DNA of 64,000 nt. Origin: Lutraria lutraria (lineage: Eukaryota; Mollusca; Bivalvia; Venerida; Mactridae). The notes under the pieces are model-generated. The model searched no databases. It was not told the origin of the DNA and was given only the letters and a program-made list of their open reading frames with translations. Of the stretch, positions 1-9,312 are shown piece after piece. The stretch's first letter is position 1; each line of letters begins with the position of its first letter. The DNA lies in contig OZ026848.1 of the NCBI GenBank assembly GCA_964023205.1, positions 5,322,501 to 5,386,500 of the forward strand. Reading direction: 5' to 3'. The translations under genes were made by a program, and so were the position numbers.

Positions 1-333
1 AAAAATGTACGGAATCAGGAAAATAAAGCGAGTGAAGATGACATGAGGGTATTTCAGAAAAGAAATTGGTTGGATTATTTAGTTTATGACTATTTTTATA
101 AATTGTTTGACAAGAAAGTAAAACAATCAGGAGACGGATTACACAGAGAGACTGAACACTTTCAATCTGCTTTAGCTATGGTACAAACTTGGTGCCAAGA
201 ACAGAATTCCGAAGTTCTGAATATTCCTAGAAGTGAATGGAACGAAGTCTTCAATGTAACATCATTTGACTGTAAACTAATGGAAAAGAAAGAATTACCA
301 TTCATTCAATTTCTGAAAAACAAAAACGGGTAA
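1..333 (+). CDS. C-terminal fragment, galactose-3-O-sulfotransferase-like enzyme
   Basis: The frame is open from base 1 to a TAA at 331-333, so this is the last coding part of a gene cut by the window edge. An ATG at 43 is probably internal. The segment N-W-L-D-Y-L-V-Y-D-Y-F-Y-K-L-F-D-K-K-V followed by a helical stretch and one Cys resembles the C-terminal end of galactosylceramide/galactose 3-O-sulfotransferases, where 'LDxxLYxHFNxxxW' precedes a long helix. Known family members are Golgi type II membrane enzymes that move sulfate from PAPS to the 3-OH of galactose on glycolipids or glycans. The PAPS-binding motifs lie nearer the N-terminus and are not in this window. I recognise this by pattern only. 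Another sulfotransferase subfamily is possible, and activity cannot be judged from this piece. Confidence 0.6.
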   Translation, partial: KNVRNQENKASEDDMRVFQKRNWLDYLVYDYFYKLFDKKVKQSGDGLHRETEHFQSALAMVQTWCQEQNSEVLNIPRSEWNEVFNVTSFDCKLMEKKELPFIQFLKNKNG

Positions 334-454
334 AAAATAACCAATCATGTTGATATAATTAATTTGAAGAAAGACAAGTTCGGAATTTGACAGAAATTTC
401 ACACCGCTCTATAATGGGTTTCTAATATGTTTAAATTGTTCATTGTTTGTTTAC

Positions 455-684
455 ATCGAGTTTTACGCCCCTTTTCAACAGTCAGAGTCATATGAGGAGA
501 ACAGTTCACCTAAGCATCGCTCCTGGGAAGAAGCAGACTAGACTCCCATCCTCCGTAAGTAACTGCCTATTTTCTCACATAAAGAGCCATGGTCTGTAGC
601 GGGGCTCGAACCCACGACTGTCTATTACTGAGATGTTACAGTGATTTAAGGTCAGCGACATTAACCACTGGACCATAAAGGTCA
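455..684 (-). repeat. tRNA-derived SINE (family A), full length
   Basis: Read on the minus strand this has a tRNA-like head. An A-box-like TCCAGTGGTTAA is followed by a B-box GGTTCGAGCCCC near 605, then a body ending in GGGGCGTAAAACTCG at about 457-471. Copies of the same element lie at 15779-15990 (+), 19687-19913 (-) and 33014-33132 (-, head missing). The tRNA head identifies it as a pol III-transcribed SINE. Confidence 0.75.
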
Positions 685-751
685 ATGATCTATAAAGATG
701 GGTTCATCGATTTATTCTATTATTTCATTGAACTATGATGTCAATCATGGA

Positions 752-943
752 TACACAGTGCTACCACCTCTCCAGAGCGGCCCTCTCTTATGCAACAATC
801 TCCCCCTTCAACAACAGCATGATTTTTCCCACAGTGCGGTTTAACTGTTTATTTTACATCTCCAAAGCAACAACCTCTCAACAACATCATAATGTTGTTA
901 CTCCCAAAGGTTGTTGCTTTGGAGAGGTTGCACTGTACGCGTA
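752..943. mobile_element. MITE, copy 1, with TA flanks
   Basis: This is a non-coding element of about 190 bp with imperfect terminal inverted repeats. The left end CACAGTGCTACCACCTCTCC matches the reverse complement of the right end, ACAGTGCAACCTCTCCAAAG. TA lies on both sides. The paralogous block at 5441-5455 runs straight through (ATGGATATATTTGTG) without the element, so that site acts as an empty allele. A related element sits at 8987-9165. Confidence 0.75.
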
Positions 944-1439
944 TTTGTGTTTTCAACTTTAATGATATTTTCTGATATTTGTCGCCTAAATCATTAAATA
1001 TTGAATAAACCTGTAAAACAGTATATTGTTTGTTGATTTTCTAGATGTCTACATTGTACTTTATAATTTGTTTACTTACTTAATGTTTTGAGTTGCAAAA
1101 TATTGGCAGTGACAAGATTTATGATTTCGTTGTTGATTTCATTAGTGGCTGCCTGTTTGAGTGAATGCATAGTAGGATCATATTCGTAATATATCATACT
1201 TGCAACATATTTATTACGAATTATTTATTTCATCGGAATTAACGACGTCATTTTCAACATTATTTCAGTTATATAAATCGTGGCGAGCAGTTATCCTAAT
1301 CAGCTTCCCCGGACTTCATTTAAACCTTAACCAGTACAAATCACATTCCATCCACAAGCTACTACCAAGCTTCCAAACATAATTCAGAGGTGGACGACAA
1401 TTACATACGATGTAATATCTTCAGTCAAATTTGTCACAG
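944..1439. other. Intergenic DNA without recognised gene
   Basis: AT-rich sequence shared in its first part with 5455-5740 in duplication copy B. The 60-codon open frame at 1200-1382 has no recognisable features. I see no gene here. Confidence 0.5.
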
Positions 1440-1690
1440 ACAATGACAGCCATGTCCTGGGTTCGAACTCATAACCTCTTGATTGGTAGACCGCCAAAGC
1501 CACTGCGAGTTCGACAATCCGGGACAACATTTCACATACATTTTTTATGTTAAAGGAAGCTTTCCAGCCAGCTAACGGAAGGTCGGTGGTTCTACCTACT
1601 AGATGGAACCCCTGGGTCTTCCACTGTTGTTAAAGCTGGAAAAGTCCTCGAGTGAGCCTGACTGCGTAATGTTATACATGTAAATAAACC
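1440..1690 (+). repeat. tRNA-derived SINE (family B), bivalve-type body
   Basis: A B-box-like GGGTTCGAACTC near 1459 is followed by a body. The body contains GACAACATTTCACA, CCAGCTAACGGAAGGTCGGT near 1570-1589, then GGGTCTTCCACTGTTGTTAA and AAGCTGGAAAAGTC. The same body recurs at 6280-6440, 33655-33790, 50190-50412 and 53925-54035. It resembles bivalve SINEs with a conserved central domain, but the family name cannot be confirmed here. Confidence 0.65.
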
Positions 1691-2123
1691 CTTGGGACAA
1701 TTGTTTGGTCAATTCATATATGAAGACGAATCGACTTAGTGAAACCAGATATCCGCTTAGATTGTAGGGATTTAATTCGACGACTCTTTAATACCAATGT
1801 GCATTTTAGCACATGTACAATGTTTAAGTCCATCTAATTGTTAAACTAAGCAAGAGTTAAATATGGAGCATTCTGATCAGCTATAGTTAGGTATTTATTG
1901 AGGTTACCATCGAATGTATTTGTCGAGGCTAGTGCACTTCTCCTTGGATATCCAAGAAATGTATGATAATTATATCTAAATGTAGAACAACTTATCAAAT
2001 GGTTTCATCATTCCGCTGACCTAACGTACTAGATCGTGTAAATCTTCATCGGTCATCGGTTCATTTATCCAAATATGTAGCCCTAATCTCGAACTTTTGA
2101 TCATTGAACTAGAAACTTGGCTG

Positions 2124-2182
2124 TATATAAGGCGACGCAGGGAACACTCCAGTAGTCCTTGCTGATTGCACCATACACACAA
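2124..2182 (+). promoter_or_regulatory. TATA promoter and untranslated exon 1, peptide gene 1
   Basis: TATATAA lies at 2124-2130. A start site is expected about 30 nt downstream, near 2155, and a 5' splice site GTAAGTT starts at 2183, so exon 1 is only about 28 nt and non-coding. The spacing from TATA to donor is 59 nt, the same as in genes 2 and 3. About 390 bp upstream is conserved with gene 2, including GTTCATTTATCCAAATATGT near 2060 and CGACTTAGTGAAACCAGATA near 1731. These are the best candidates for shared control elements. Confidence 0.7.
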
Positions 2183-2450
2183 GTAAGTTCCAGTTTACCA
2201 TTGCTATTTTGTAGCTTTTCAAATCATATTAGTTCTCTGAATCAATTATTTCATATTTGTCTCTTGTGCATTGCCATTGTGCTACAAGCTGCCCTTAATA
2301 CAGGCAAAACCGGAATTATGAAAAATCATCTTTGACTGGCGCGTGTATATTAGACTCGAATCTTGAAAGTCACTTGACACTGTCCAGTGCCGAGCAATTA
2401 TCATTTCTTAGCTCTAAACTCACGCTTGTTCAATATTCATTTCAGAAACC

Positions 2451-3394
2451 ATGAAATTCGTATTCTGTCTCCTCGTTTTGTTGCCATTGGCTTTGAGCCG
2501 ATCAGTTGAAGTTGATGAGAGATTCATCGTTGATACATTCTCCCATCTCAGTTGTAAGTTACTTCAACGTTGTATGAACTATTATCAAATCTAACATTAA
2601 AATTGAAGAAAATAGTAATAATTTTTCAGTTAAAAATAACTTCGTGCATTTGTGTGCTTAGTCCAATCAATTAGATGAATATAATTTGTTCGCATTTTTG
2701 TTGCTTTCTACAAGACATTTTCACAAAAGCCACGAACTCATTATCAACAAGTTTTTATTCTGAATACACAATGTTCAACATTTTCAACATCATGCTACAC
2801 TTTAGTGAAGGACGTAACTAATGCTTTGGTCAGCGCTCTTGGTTCCGATGTGACAGAATCTGCTTGTGAGGCCGGTTGCCCAACTGTAATGGCTACCATC
2901 CCAGGCGGTTCATTGGTTGCAGGATTTTTGTGTGCCCCAGCATGCAAGGAGTAAGTATTACTTGATGATATCAGTATCAAACTCATTGACTAAGTCAAGT
3001 TTCATCTTGTTTATGTATCTTTGATGATTTTCAATTACAAGAAAACGATAATTATGACAACCTTCTGAATGGTCTCATTACATTGAATCCCAGAGGAAAT
3101 ATTCAACATTGATCCTAAAATAAGAGATAGTTTCAATGAGATGTTGTATTGTTCTAAGTTGTCGCTAAACGAAGTTTTACTGTAATTTATTTAATTGGAA
3201 ATTACATATATGTTGAATTGGATCGGTACGGATATTATTTCCAATGAGTAAGATTCATTTGAGCATTTTTACAATGTTAGCAAATAGTCATCCTGGTGAT
3301 ATATAAATTAATTTATTAAGTTTTTTTGTTTTAATTGTCATTTATTTCTTTATTTTTCTTTTTATACAGAATTCAAGCTCTTGCACAAGGTTAA
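2451..3394 (+). CDS. Secreted cysteine-paired peptide, gene 1 (90 aa, spliced)
   Basis: Coding exons are 2451-2553, 2806-2950 and 3370-3394; all introns are GT-AG with a phase-consistent join. The exon holding the ATG begins at the acceptor 2444-2445, and the start is the first ATG after it. The 90-residue product begins with a signal peptide (MKFVFCLLVLLPLALS). An acidic spacer RSVEVDERF follows, then an amphipathic stretch, and four cysteines at 55, 59, 77 and 81 arranged CX3C-X17-CX3C. The tail is EIQALAQG. All four mature cysteines come from exon 3. The spacing fits a disulfide-braced helical hairpin. The mature chain is acidic, so it is not a classic cationic antimicrobial peptide. The layout recalls small secreted bivalve defence peptides such as the myticusin-beta type, but I cannot confirm that and assign no function. 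Confidence 0.85.
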
Positions 3395-3451
3395 ATGATG
3401 AAAGCAGAAATGGTGACTTGTTATCGTTCTTTTTACTATCGTTAGATATTC

Positions 3452-3457
3452 AATAAA
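3452..3457 (+). promoter_or_regulatory. Polyadenylation signal AATAAA, gene 1
   Basis: AATAAA lies 58 nt after the stop codon, inside a 3' UTR nearly identical in genes 2 and 3 (GTTAGATATTCAATAAAAAG). Its position fits a short 3' UTR of about 80-90 nt. Confidence 0.8.
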
Positions 3458-4017
3458 AAGTTGATAGCTTGCTATGAGTACATTTCTTTTATTGTCAGTG
3501 ACCATCATATGGCCATCAAACATAGCTAGTGAAATGTTAAAAATATATTATTATCGATACTGCCGTGACAAAGTTATTGAAGGAGATCGATTCAAAGCTG
3601 ACGACCACAAGTAACATTACGTTGAAACTATTGGTAACTAGTTAGGTATACTAGCTGGTATCCACATATCGTGTATGTTAATACAATGTAGTGTAGATGT
3701 ATTGTCAATACAGAGTATCAAAATTTATATTGAGCATTAGACTACATATTTGGATGTGTTTCTTTTTGTAAATAAGAATGCTAAAAGGAGCGATACTGAC
3801 TGTAGTTTTCTTATTACAAAGAACACCCACAGATGAATACTAACTGTCTATAAGTTGTGCTCCGCCCATTTTAGTAATACGTTAGAACGCCTGTTTTACG
3901 CCGACTCGCCTCAGCGTATTACGCTAGGAATTTACAGCTAAACATTATGCCTACACATAGAACACCGATCGTTTCGAAAAATAATAGACGAAAGTTCGTT
4001 CAGGTTAGAGTACATAC

Positions 4018-5394
4018 TTAGGTGTTCCTCGTAAACAAGAAAGCTTTCATACATAAACTTTTGATAATTAAACATATGACAATCAAATGTCTATTTGTGA
4101 AGGCAGGATACATATCACATCTGAAGAAGTCCATCAAAGTCTAAAAGATGACACTGTCCTATTGGGAAAACGATATCAAAGAGATATTTGGCCAAGGCTT
4201 GGTTGCTAGTTTTCAATCTCTCGATAATTATGATATTTTCACAGTACACAACCTTCAACAACTCTAAAATAAGTTCTCTAAAATCTACAACCAGTTTCAA
4301 ACCGCATCATCATGTACCATTCACTATTTACATCTACACTTACTTTCTATTCTGCTATTAAGTTTTGTGAAAGATAAATCAATATTTGGTTAACACAAAT
4401 CCTATTCATTTTGGGTCAAATACATAATTTTAATATGTTATAATTATTATGTAATATAAATAATATATGCTTAATATTTGTTTGGCTGGCATTGCAAGGT
4501 TTATAAATGTAAGATATAGACAATTTAATTGATTGTTTGTTTCAGCGCTCTCCATATAAAGTCGCACCAACAGCCGGGCTCATGTGGCGACTTTTCTAGC
4601 TTTTAACCTTGGAGAACGAACAAGCAAATACAACAGATAGGATCACCGACAAAATCATACAGAAAATCAGATCTTCCCCACATACTACCCCACCCCAATC
4701 CCCAAACCAACTACCTACCCAACACATAAGACCGTACAAAAATGGAGGGAAAAACAAAATGTCCTGAAACGACATTGAAACGATTTTTAGCAAAGCTACA
4801 TGGGGTTAAACCGCTATTAAGTGCCTACTCTCACAGTTACTCCCACGGAAAACAAACAAAAAATAAATAGTAGAAGCAGAAAATACAATCAACTTCATTA
4901 ATAAATAACAAGTTGTTTGCTCTCGCCAGATCTTCTAACTAAGTGACTAAATATATGATGCGAAAGTGTAAGGTCTTGTACCGAGTTATGATGTCTTATA
5001 TGAAGGCGTTAAGAATTATGATTGTTTTATCTATCTAATATACAAAAATTCGGCATTTAGAACAAAAGTTGGAACAAAAAGAGGTGACCAGATCAGTCAC
5101 GACCAAAGGCTAAATATAGAATATAAGGAATGGTTTGGCTGGATGTCGCAATATGACAAATTGTGTAATTGGTTTTGTTTGTTTCAAGCATTAGATTTCT
5201 AACCTGGCCAAACAAAATTAAACAAGAGGGTTATGATGGCCCTATATCGCTTACATGAGACCACGTAACATAATAAACAATCACCCAACAGAGAACCCTG
5301 GGACCAACCTTAAAAATATTTGTTCGTGGCATAACCTTACCGTGGCATAACCTTACCTTATGGGTAGGTAGGTATGAAATATTTTTTTTACAAT
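4018..5394. other. Intergenic DNA between duplication copies
   Basis: No gene is visible. It contains a fragment of a SINE 3' body near 4540-4620 on the minus strand (TCGCACCAACAGCC, then TAGCTTTTAACCTTGGA) and a short direct repeat of CGTGGCATAACCTTACC at about 5326-5357. Minus-strand frames at 4115-4300 and 4596-4793 show no domain. Confidence 0.5.
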
Positions 5395-5739
5395 ATACTT
5401 TTTAAAATATGATATGATTTCATTGAACTATGACGATAATTATGGATATATTTGTGTAGCATTTCAACTTCAAATCTTTTTACTTCTGTTATTTGTCGCC
5501 TAAATCATTAAATATAGAATAAACATGTCAAACAGTATATTGTTTGTTGATTTTTAGATGTCTACTTTATTCTTATAATTTCTTGACATATTTTTTGTTA
5601 GAGTTGCAATATGTTAGCACTGACATACTTTGTGTTTTCATTGTCGACTCAATTAGAGGCTGCTTGTTTAAGTTAATGCATAGTAGTATAATTCGTGATA
5701 TAATAATCATTTTATTTTTTCTAACATATTTCTTATGAG

Positions 5740-6279
5740 CCTGCTCACATTCCTCTCAAAATATTACATGAATGTGTTTGTATGTAATCAAAATTAATCA
5801 TTATTTTCAAATTGTGTAAGAACATAGCTGAAGCTGCAGAAATATCAGGAATTGGTATAATTTGTTCCAAATGTGGTCTGTTACGAAGGTGGTCGTTTAA
5901 TACACGTGTCCATTTATAGAAGCTAATTACTTCTGTTTGCAGATACAAAAAAGAATTGCAAAGGTTATTAGAGGTATGTCTCCCTGAAAAGAAAAAAATC
6001 CCGATCGCTTCAGCTATGTTGTAATACAATTGGAAAAAGTTCATGCTTAAGGTGGATCGCGGGTTTCCTCCAGAAAAATAATCATTTTTTGAGACGTCAA
6101 CGTGCAATAAAGAAATTTTGCATGAACATCTTTTAAGGTATTGGCTAACGCAGAAATGATATATTCAAATGATATTTCCATGGAAACTGAAGGAAATGGC
6201 CACCTAGCGGACCGGTATGTTTTTCGTTGATTTTCGCGATTATGGTATCTGTCTACTAATTATCAGTCTCTAACCTCTT
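5740..6279. other. Unassigned insertion in copy B
   Basis: This interval is absent from duplication copy A. It holds a 120-codon minus-strand frame (6107 down to 5745) that I do not recognise. No promoter, splice or domain evidence supports calling it a gene. Confidence 0.35.
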
Positions 6280-6440
6280 TGGGTTCGAAAACCCGGGACA
6301 ACATTTCACATCTGTTAAATGAAGTTTTCCAGCCAGCTTACGGAAGGTCGGTGGTTCTATCCAGGTGTAAACCTTGGGTCTTCCTCTATCGTTAAAGCTG
6401 GAAAAGTCATCGAATGACCTGATTGTTGGCGTGATCTAAT
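6280..6440 (+). repeat. SINE family B copy
   Basis: B-box-like GGGTTCGAAAACCC at about 6280 leads into GACAACATTTCACATCTG, CCAGCTTACGGAAGGTCGGT and GGGTCTTCCTCTATCGTTAA with AAGCTGGAAAAGTC. It occupies the position matching 1440-1690 in copy A, so it was probably inserted before the segmental duplication. Confidence 0.65.
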
Positions 6441-7317
6441 AAATACCCCCTTTTTCTAGACGAATTATACTTACGAGTATTTATTATAGCTGTTTGTGAG
6501 TACTTACTGTATTGTCTATTACTAGTTTGGCTAATCCAGGCCATTTGATTGGCTAATGGTGATTTCGGTCATTTTTGATTGGTCAATCATTGGACTGGCT
6601 ATTCGTCGCTTTACCTGTCATGTTTGACTGAATCTGTTCGTCTGCTCTGTTGTTGTTCAACGCAAGTAAGTAATGTAGGCATCGTTCCATGATTTTAACG
6701 TGGCATAATATCGGGAACATCATTAGATGTAAGTTTAATGTGGTTTTATCATATCAGACTATGGTGGATTTGGTAGTATTTAGGGTATACTTTATTCCAT
6801 TGATGTATGGTATGGTAATATCATGTACATGTGAACTATATACAGGAATGTATTCATTTGTCAAATACTCATGATTGTCAAAATATGTGTATTATCCATA
6901 ACTTGTAAATATGTTATACTCTCCATAATGGAGGAATGAATAAAGTAGACGGTCAATATCCTTTATGAAAAAGCAACTTCATACAAAAAACTTAAACCTA
7001 TGCATCTCGTAATTCGTCTAACTATAACGTTTTGTTTTAGTTGAACTTGTTAAAGTTAGTTCATAGAGGAAGGTGCATCGATTTAGTGAAACATGATATT
7101 CGTCTGGATTGTAGAGAAATAATTCGACGACGCTTAAATACCAATGTGCAGTTTAGCATTTAAGCAGTTTATCTTATTCTAAAGTGGAACAAGTATACAA
7201 AAAGTTCCAATTGCACTCATCGGTCGTGCTGGATCGTGTAAATCGCCATCGGTTCATTTATCCAAATATGTAGCACCTAATCTAGCACTTTTGATCTTTG
7301 AACTAGAAACTTTGCTG

Positions 7318-7376
7318 TATATAAGGCGACGCCGGGAACACTCCGATAGTCCTTGCTGATTGCACCATTCACACAA
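7318..7376 (+). promoter_or_regulatory. TATA promoter and untranslated exon 1, peptide gene 2
   Basis: TATATAA at 7318-7324 is followed by a predicted start near 7348 and a 5' splice site GTAAGTT at 7377, again 59 nt after the TATA start. The upstream block from about 7080 is homologous to gene 1 and is closest between 7230 and 7317. Confidence 0.7.
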
Positions 7377-7647
7377 GTAAGTTCCATTTTACCATTCTTA
7401 ATTTAAAGCTTTTCAAATCATCTTAGATCTTTGAATTAATTATTTCATATTTGTGTTCTTGTGCCTTGCCATTGCACTGTCCGTTTTTGTCAAAACCGAA
7501 ATTATCGGAAACCATCTTTGATGGGCGCGTGTTCGTCTTTGTAGCATATTATGCTCGAATCTAGTAATGCACTTGACACCAGTGCTGAGCAGATTATCAT
7601 TACTTAACTCTAAATTTACACGTGTTCAATATTTCTTTTCAGGAACC

Positions 7648-8621
7648 ATGAAATTCGTATTTTGTCTCCTCGTCCTGTTGCCAATGGCTTTAAGCCGATC
7701 AGTTGAAGTTGATGAGAGATTCATCCTTGATTCATTTCATCTCAACTGTAAGTTACTTTCAATGATTTATGTTACCTTATATCACCTTACATTAAACTGA
7801 TGAGAGTAATCATTTGTTTGAGGTAAAAATAACTAAGTACATGTGTGTACTTGGTCCAACCAGTAAGATGAATATTTGCACTTTTTGTTAATTTCTGCAA
7901 GATTATATCATAAACTCATCATGAACAAATTTTTATCGCATTCTACATACAAAATGTTTAACATTTTCAACATTATTTTTCACTTTAGTGAAGGACGTAA
8001 CTGATACTTTGTTGAATACTCTTGGTTCCGATGTGACAGAAGCAGCATGTGAGGCCAGTTGCCCCTCTATTATTGGTGCCATTCCAGGTGGTTCATTGGT
8101 GTCAGGATTTTTGTGTGCCCCAGCATGCAAGGAGTAAGTATAACTAGATGATGTCAGTATGTAGCTCTAGGAGGCAGTGGCCAAGTAAAATACTTTTTTA
8201 TTAAACCACGAATATCACTACTTTTGTCGATGTATTTTTGATTATTTTTAATAAATTATTACGAGATAACGATAATGGGACACCGTACTGAACACTGTGA
8301 AACTGTAGCATTGAAGTGGTCTCATAAAATTGAACTCCAGAGGAAATACTCAACATTGATCCTAAAATAAGAGATAGATAATGAGATGGTCTTTGTATTG
8401 AAGTGGCCGCTCTATGGGTTTTTACCTTAATTGGCAATTAGCTTGAATTGTATTAGTATAGATATTATCTATGATGAGTTAGATTTAATTGAACTTTTTT
8501 ACGATCTTAGCAAATAGTTGTCCTGGTGATATATAAATTGATTTATTAAGTTTTTTGTTTTAATTGTCATTTGTTTCTATTTTTCTTTTATTACAGAATT
8601 CAAGCTCTTGCACAAGGTTAA
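7648..8621 (+). CDS. Secreted cysteine-paired peptide, gene 2 (89 aa, spliced)
   Basis: Coding exons are 7648-7747, 7989-8133 and 8597-8621. The acceptor for the start exon is at 7641-7642 and all junctions match gene 1 in phase. The product has signal peptide MKFVFCLLVLLPMALS, the same RSVEVDERF spacer, and one residue fewer before the exon 2/3 junction (DSFHLN against DTFSHLS). Cysteines are at 54, 58, 76 and 80 in the same CX3C-X17-CX3C pattern; the residues between the inner cysteines differ (PSIIGA in place of PTVMAT). The tail is identical to gene 1. It is the most divergent intact member and probably has a similar, unknown role in secretion or defence. Confidence 0.85.
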
Positions 8622-8678
8622 ATGATGAAAGCAGATATGATGACTTGTTATCGTTCTTTTTACTATCGTTAGATATTC

Positions 8679-8684
8679 AATAAA
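8679..8684 (+). promoter_or_regulatory. Polyadenylation signal AATAAA, gene 2
   Basis: AATAAA lies 58 nt after the stop codon at 8619-8621, in a 3' UTR almost identical to that of gene 1. Confidence 0.8.
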
Positions 8685-8986
8685 AAGTTGATAGCTTGCT
8701 ATGAGAACACTTCTTTTATTGTCAGTGACCATCATATGGCCATCAAACTTAGCTAGTGAAATGTTAATAATATATTATTATCGATACTGCCGTGGCAAAA
8801 TTATTGAAGGGGATCGATTCAAAGCTGACGACCACAAGTAACATTACGTTGAAATTATTGGTAACTGCTTTAGTATACTGGTATCCTCTTTATTGTGTTT
8901 GTTAATTGTGTACATGTAGTGTCGATGTACAGATAATAAATTTTATATTGAGCATTAGATTTACATCGTACAAATTAGAGTACATA

Positions 8987-9165
8987 CAGGACAACCTCTC
9001 TAGAGCGGCCCTCTGGAGAACAACAACCGCTCTACAACAACACCTTCCAAATTACCCTCAGCTGCTTTTACTATAAATTTAACCTCTGTAGAGCAACAAC
9101 TTCTAAACAACGTCCAATATTTGCAGCTCCCAGAGGGTGTTGCTCTACAGAGGTTGTACTATATT
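8987..9165. mobile_element. MITE, copy 2
   Basis: The left end ACAACCTCTCTAGAGCGGCC pairs with the reverse complement of the right end (ACAACCTCTGTAGAGCAACA). The left terminus resembles that of the 752-943 element (CACCTCTCCAGAGCGGCCCT). It interrupts the gene 2 3' flank relative to gene 1, where the flank passes from GAGCATTAGA to CTGTAGTTTTCTTATTACAA without it. No coding capacity. Confidence 0.7.
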
Positions 9166-9312
9166 TGTACTGTAGTTTTCTTATTACAAAGAACACCCAC
9201 ATATGAATTCTAACTGACTTAAAGTTTTGCTCCGCCCATTTAAGTAGTACGTTAGAACGCCGGTTTAATGACGGCTCGCCTCAGCGTATTACGCTTGTAA
9301 TTTACTGCTAAA

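Larger units (their letters stand above)
695..4017 (+). repeat. Segmental duplication, copy A (carries peptide gene 1)
   Basis: This block is homologous, in the same order and orientation, to 5395-9315 plus 12862-12900. Matching landmarks are TTTCATTGAACTATGA (about 724 and 5418), TTGTCGCCTAAATCATTAAATAT (about 981 and 5492, shortened here), a SINE body (about 1545 and 6300), the promoter block (about 1735 and 7080), the four-exon gene, and a 3' flank containing GCCTACACATAGAACA (about 3949 and 12863). Copy A carries the MITE at 752-943, which copy B lacks. Confidence 0.8.

Noticed and set aside
5745..6107. 120-codon minus-strand frame
   Set aside because: Not recognised and absent from the paralogous block. 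Kept only as an unassigned interval.
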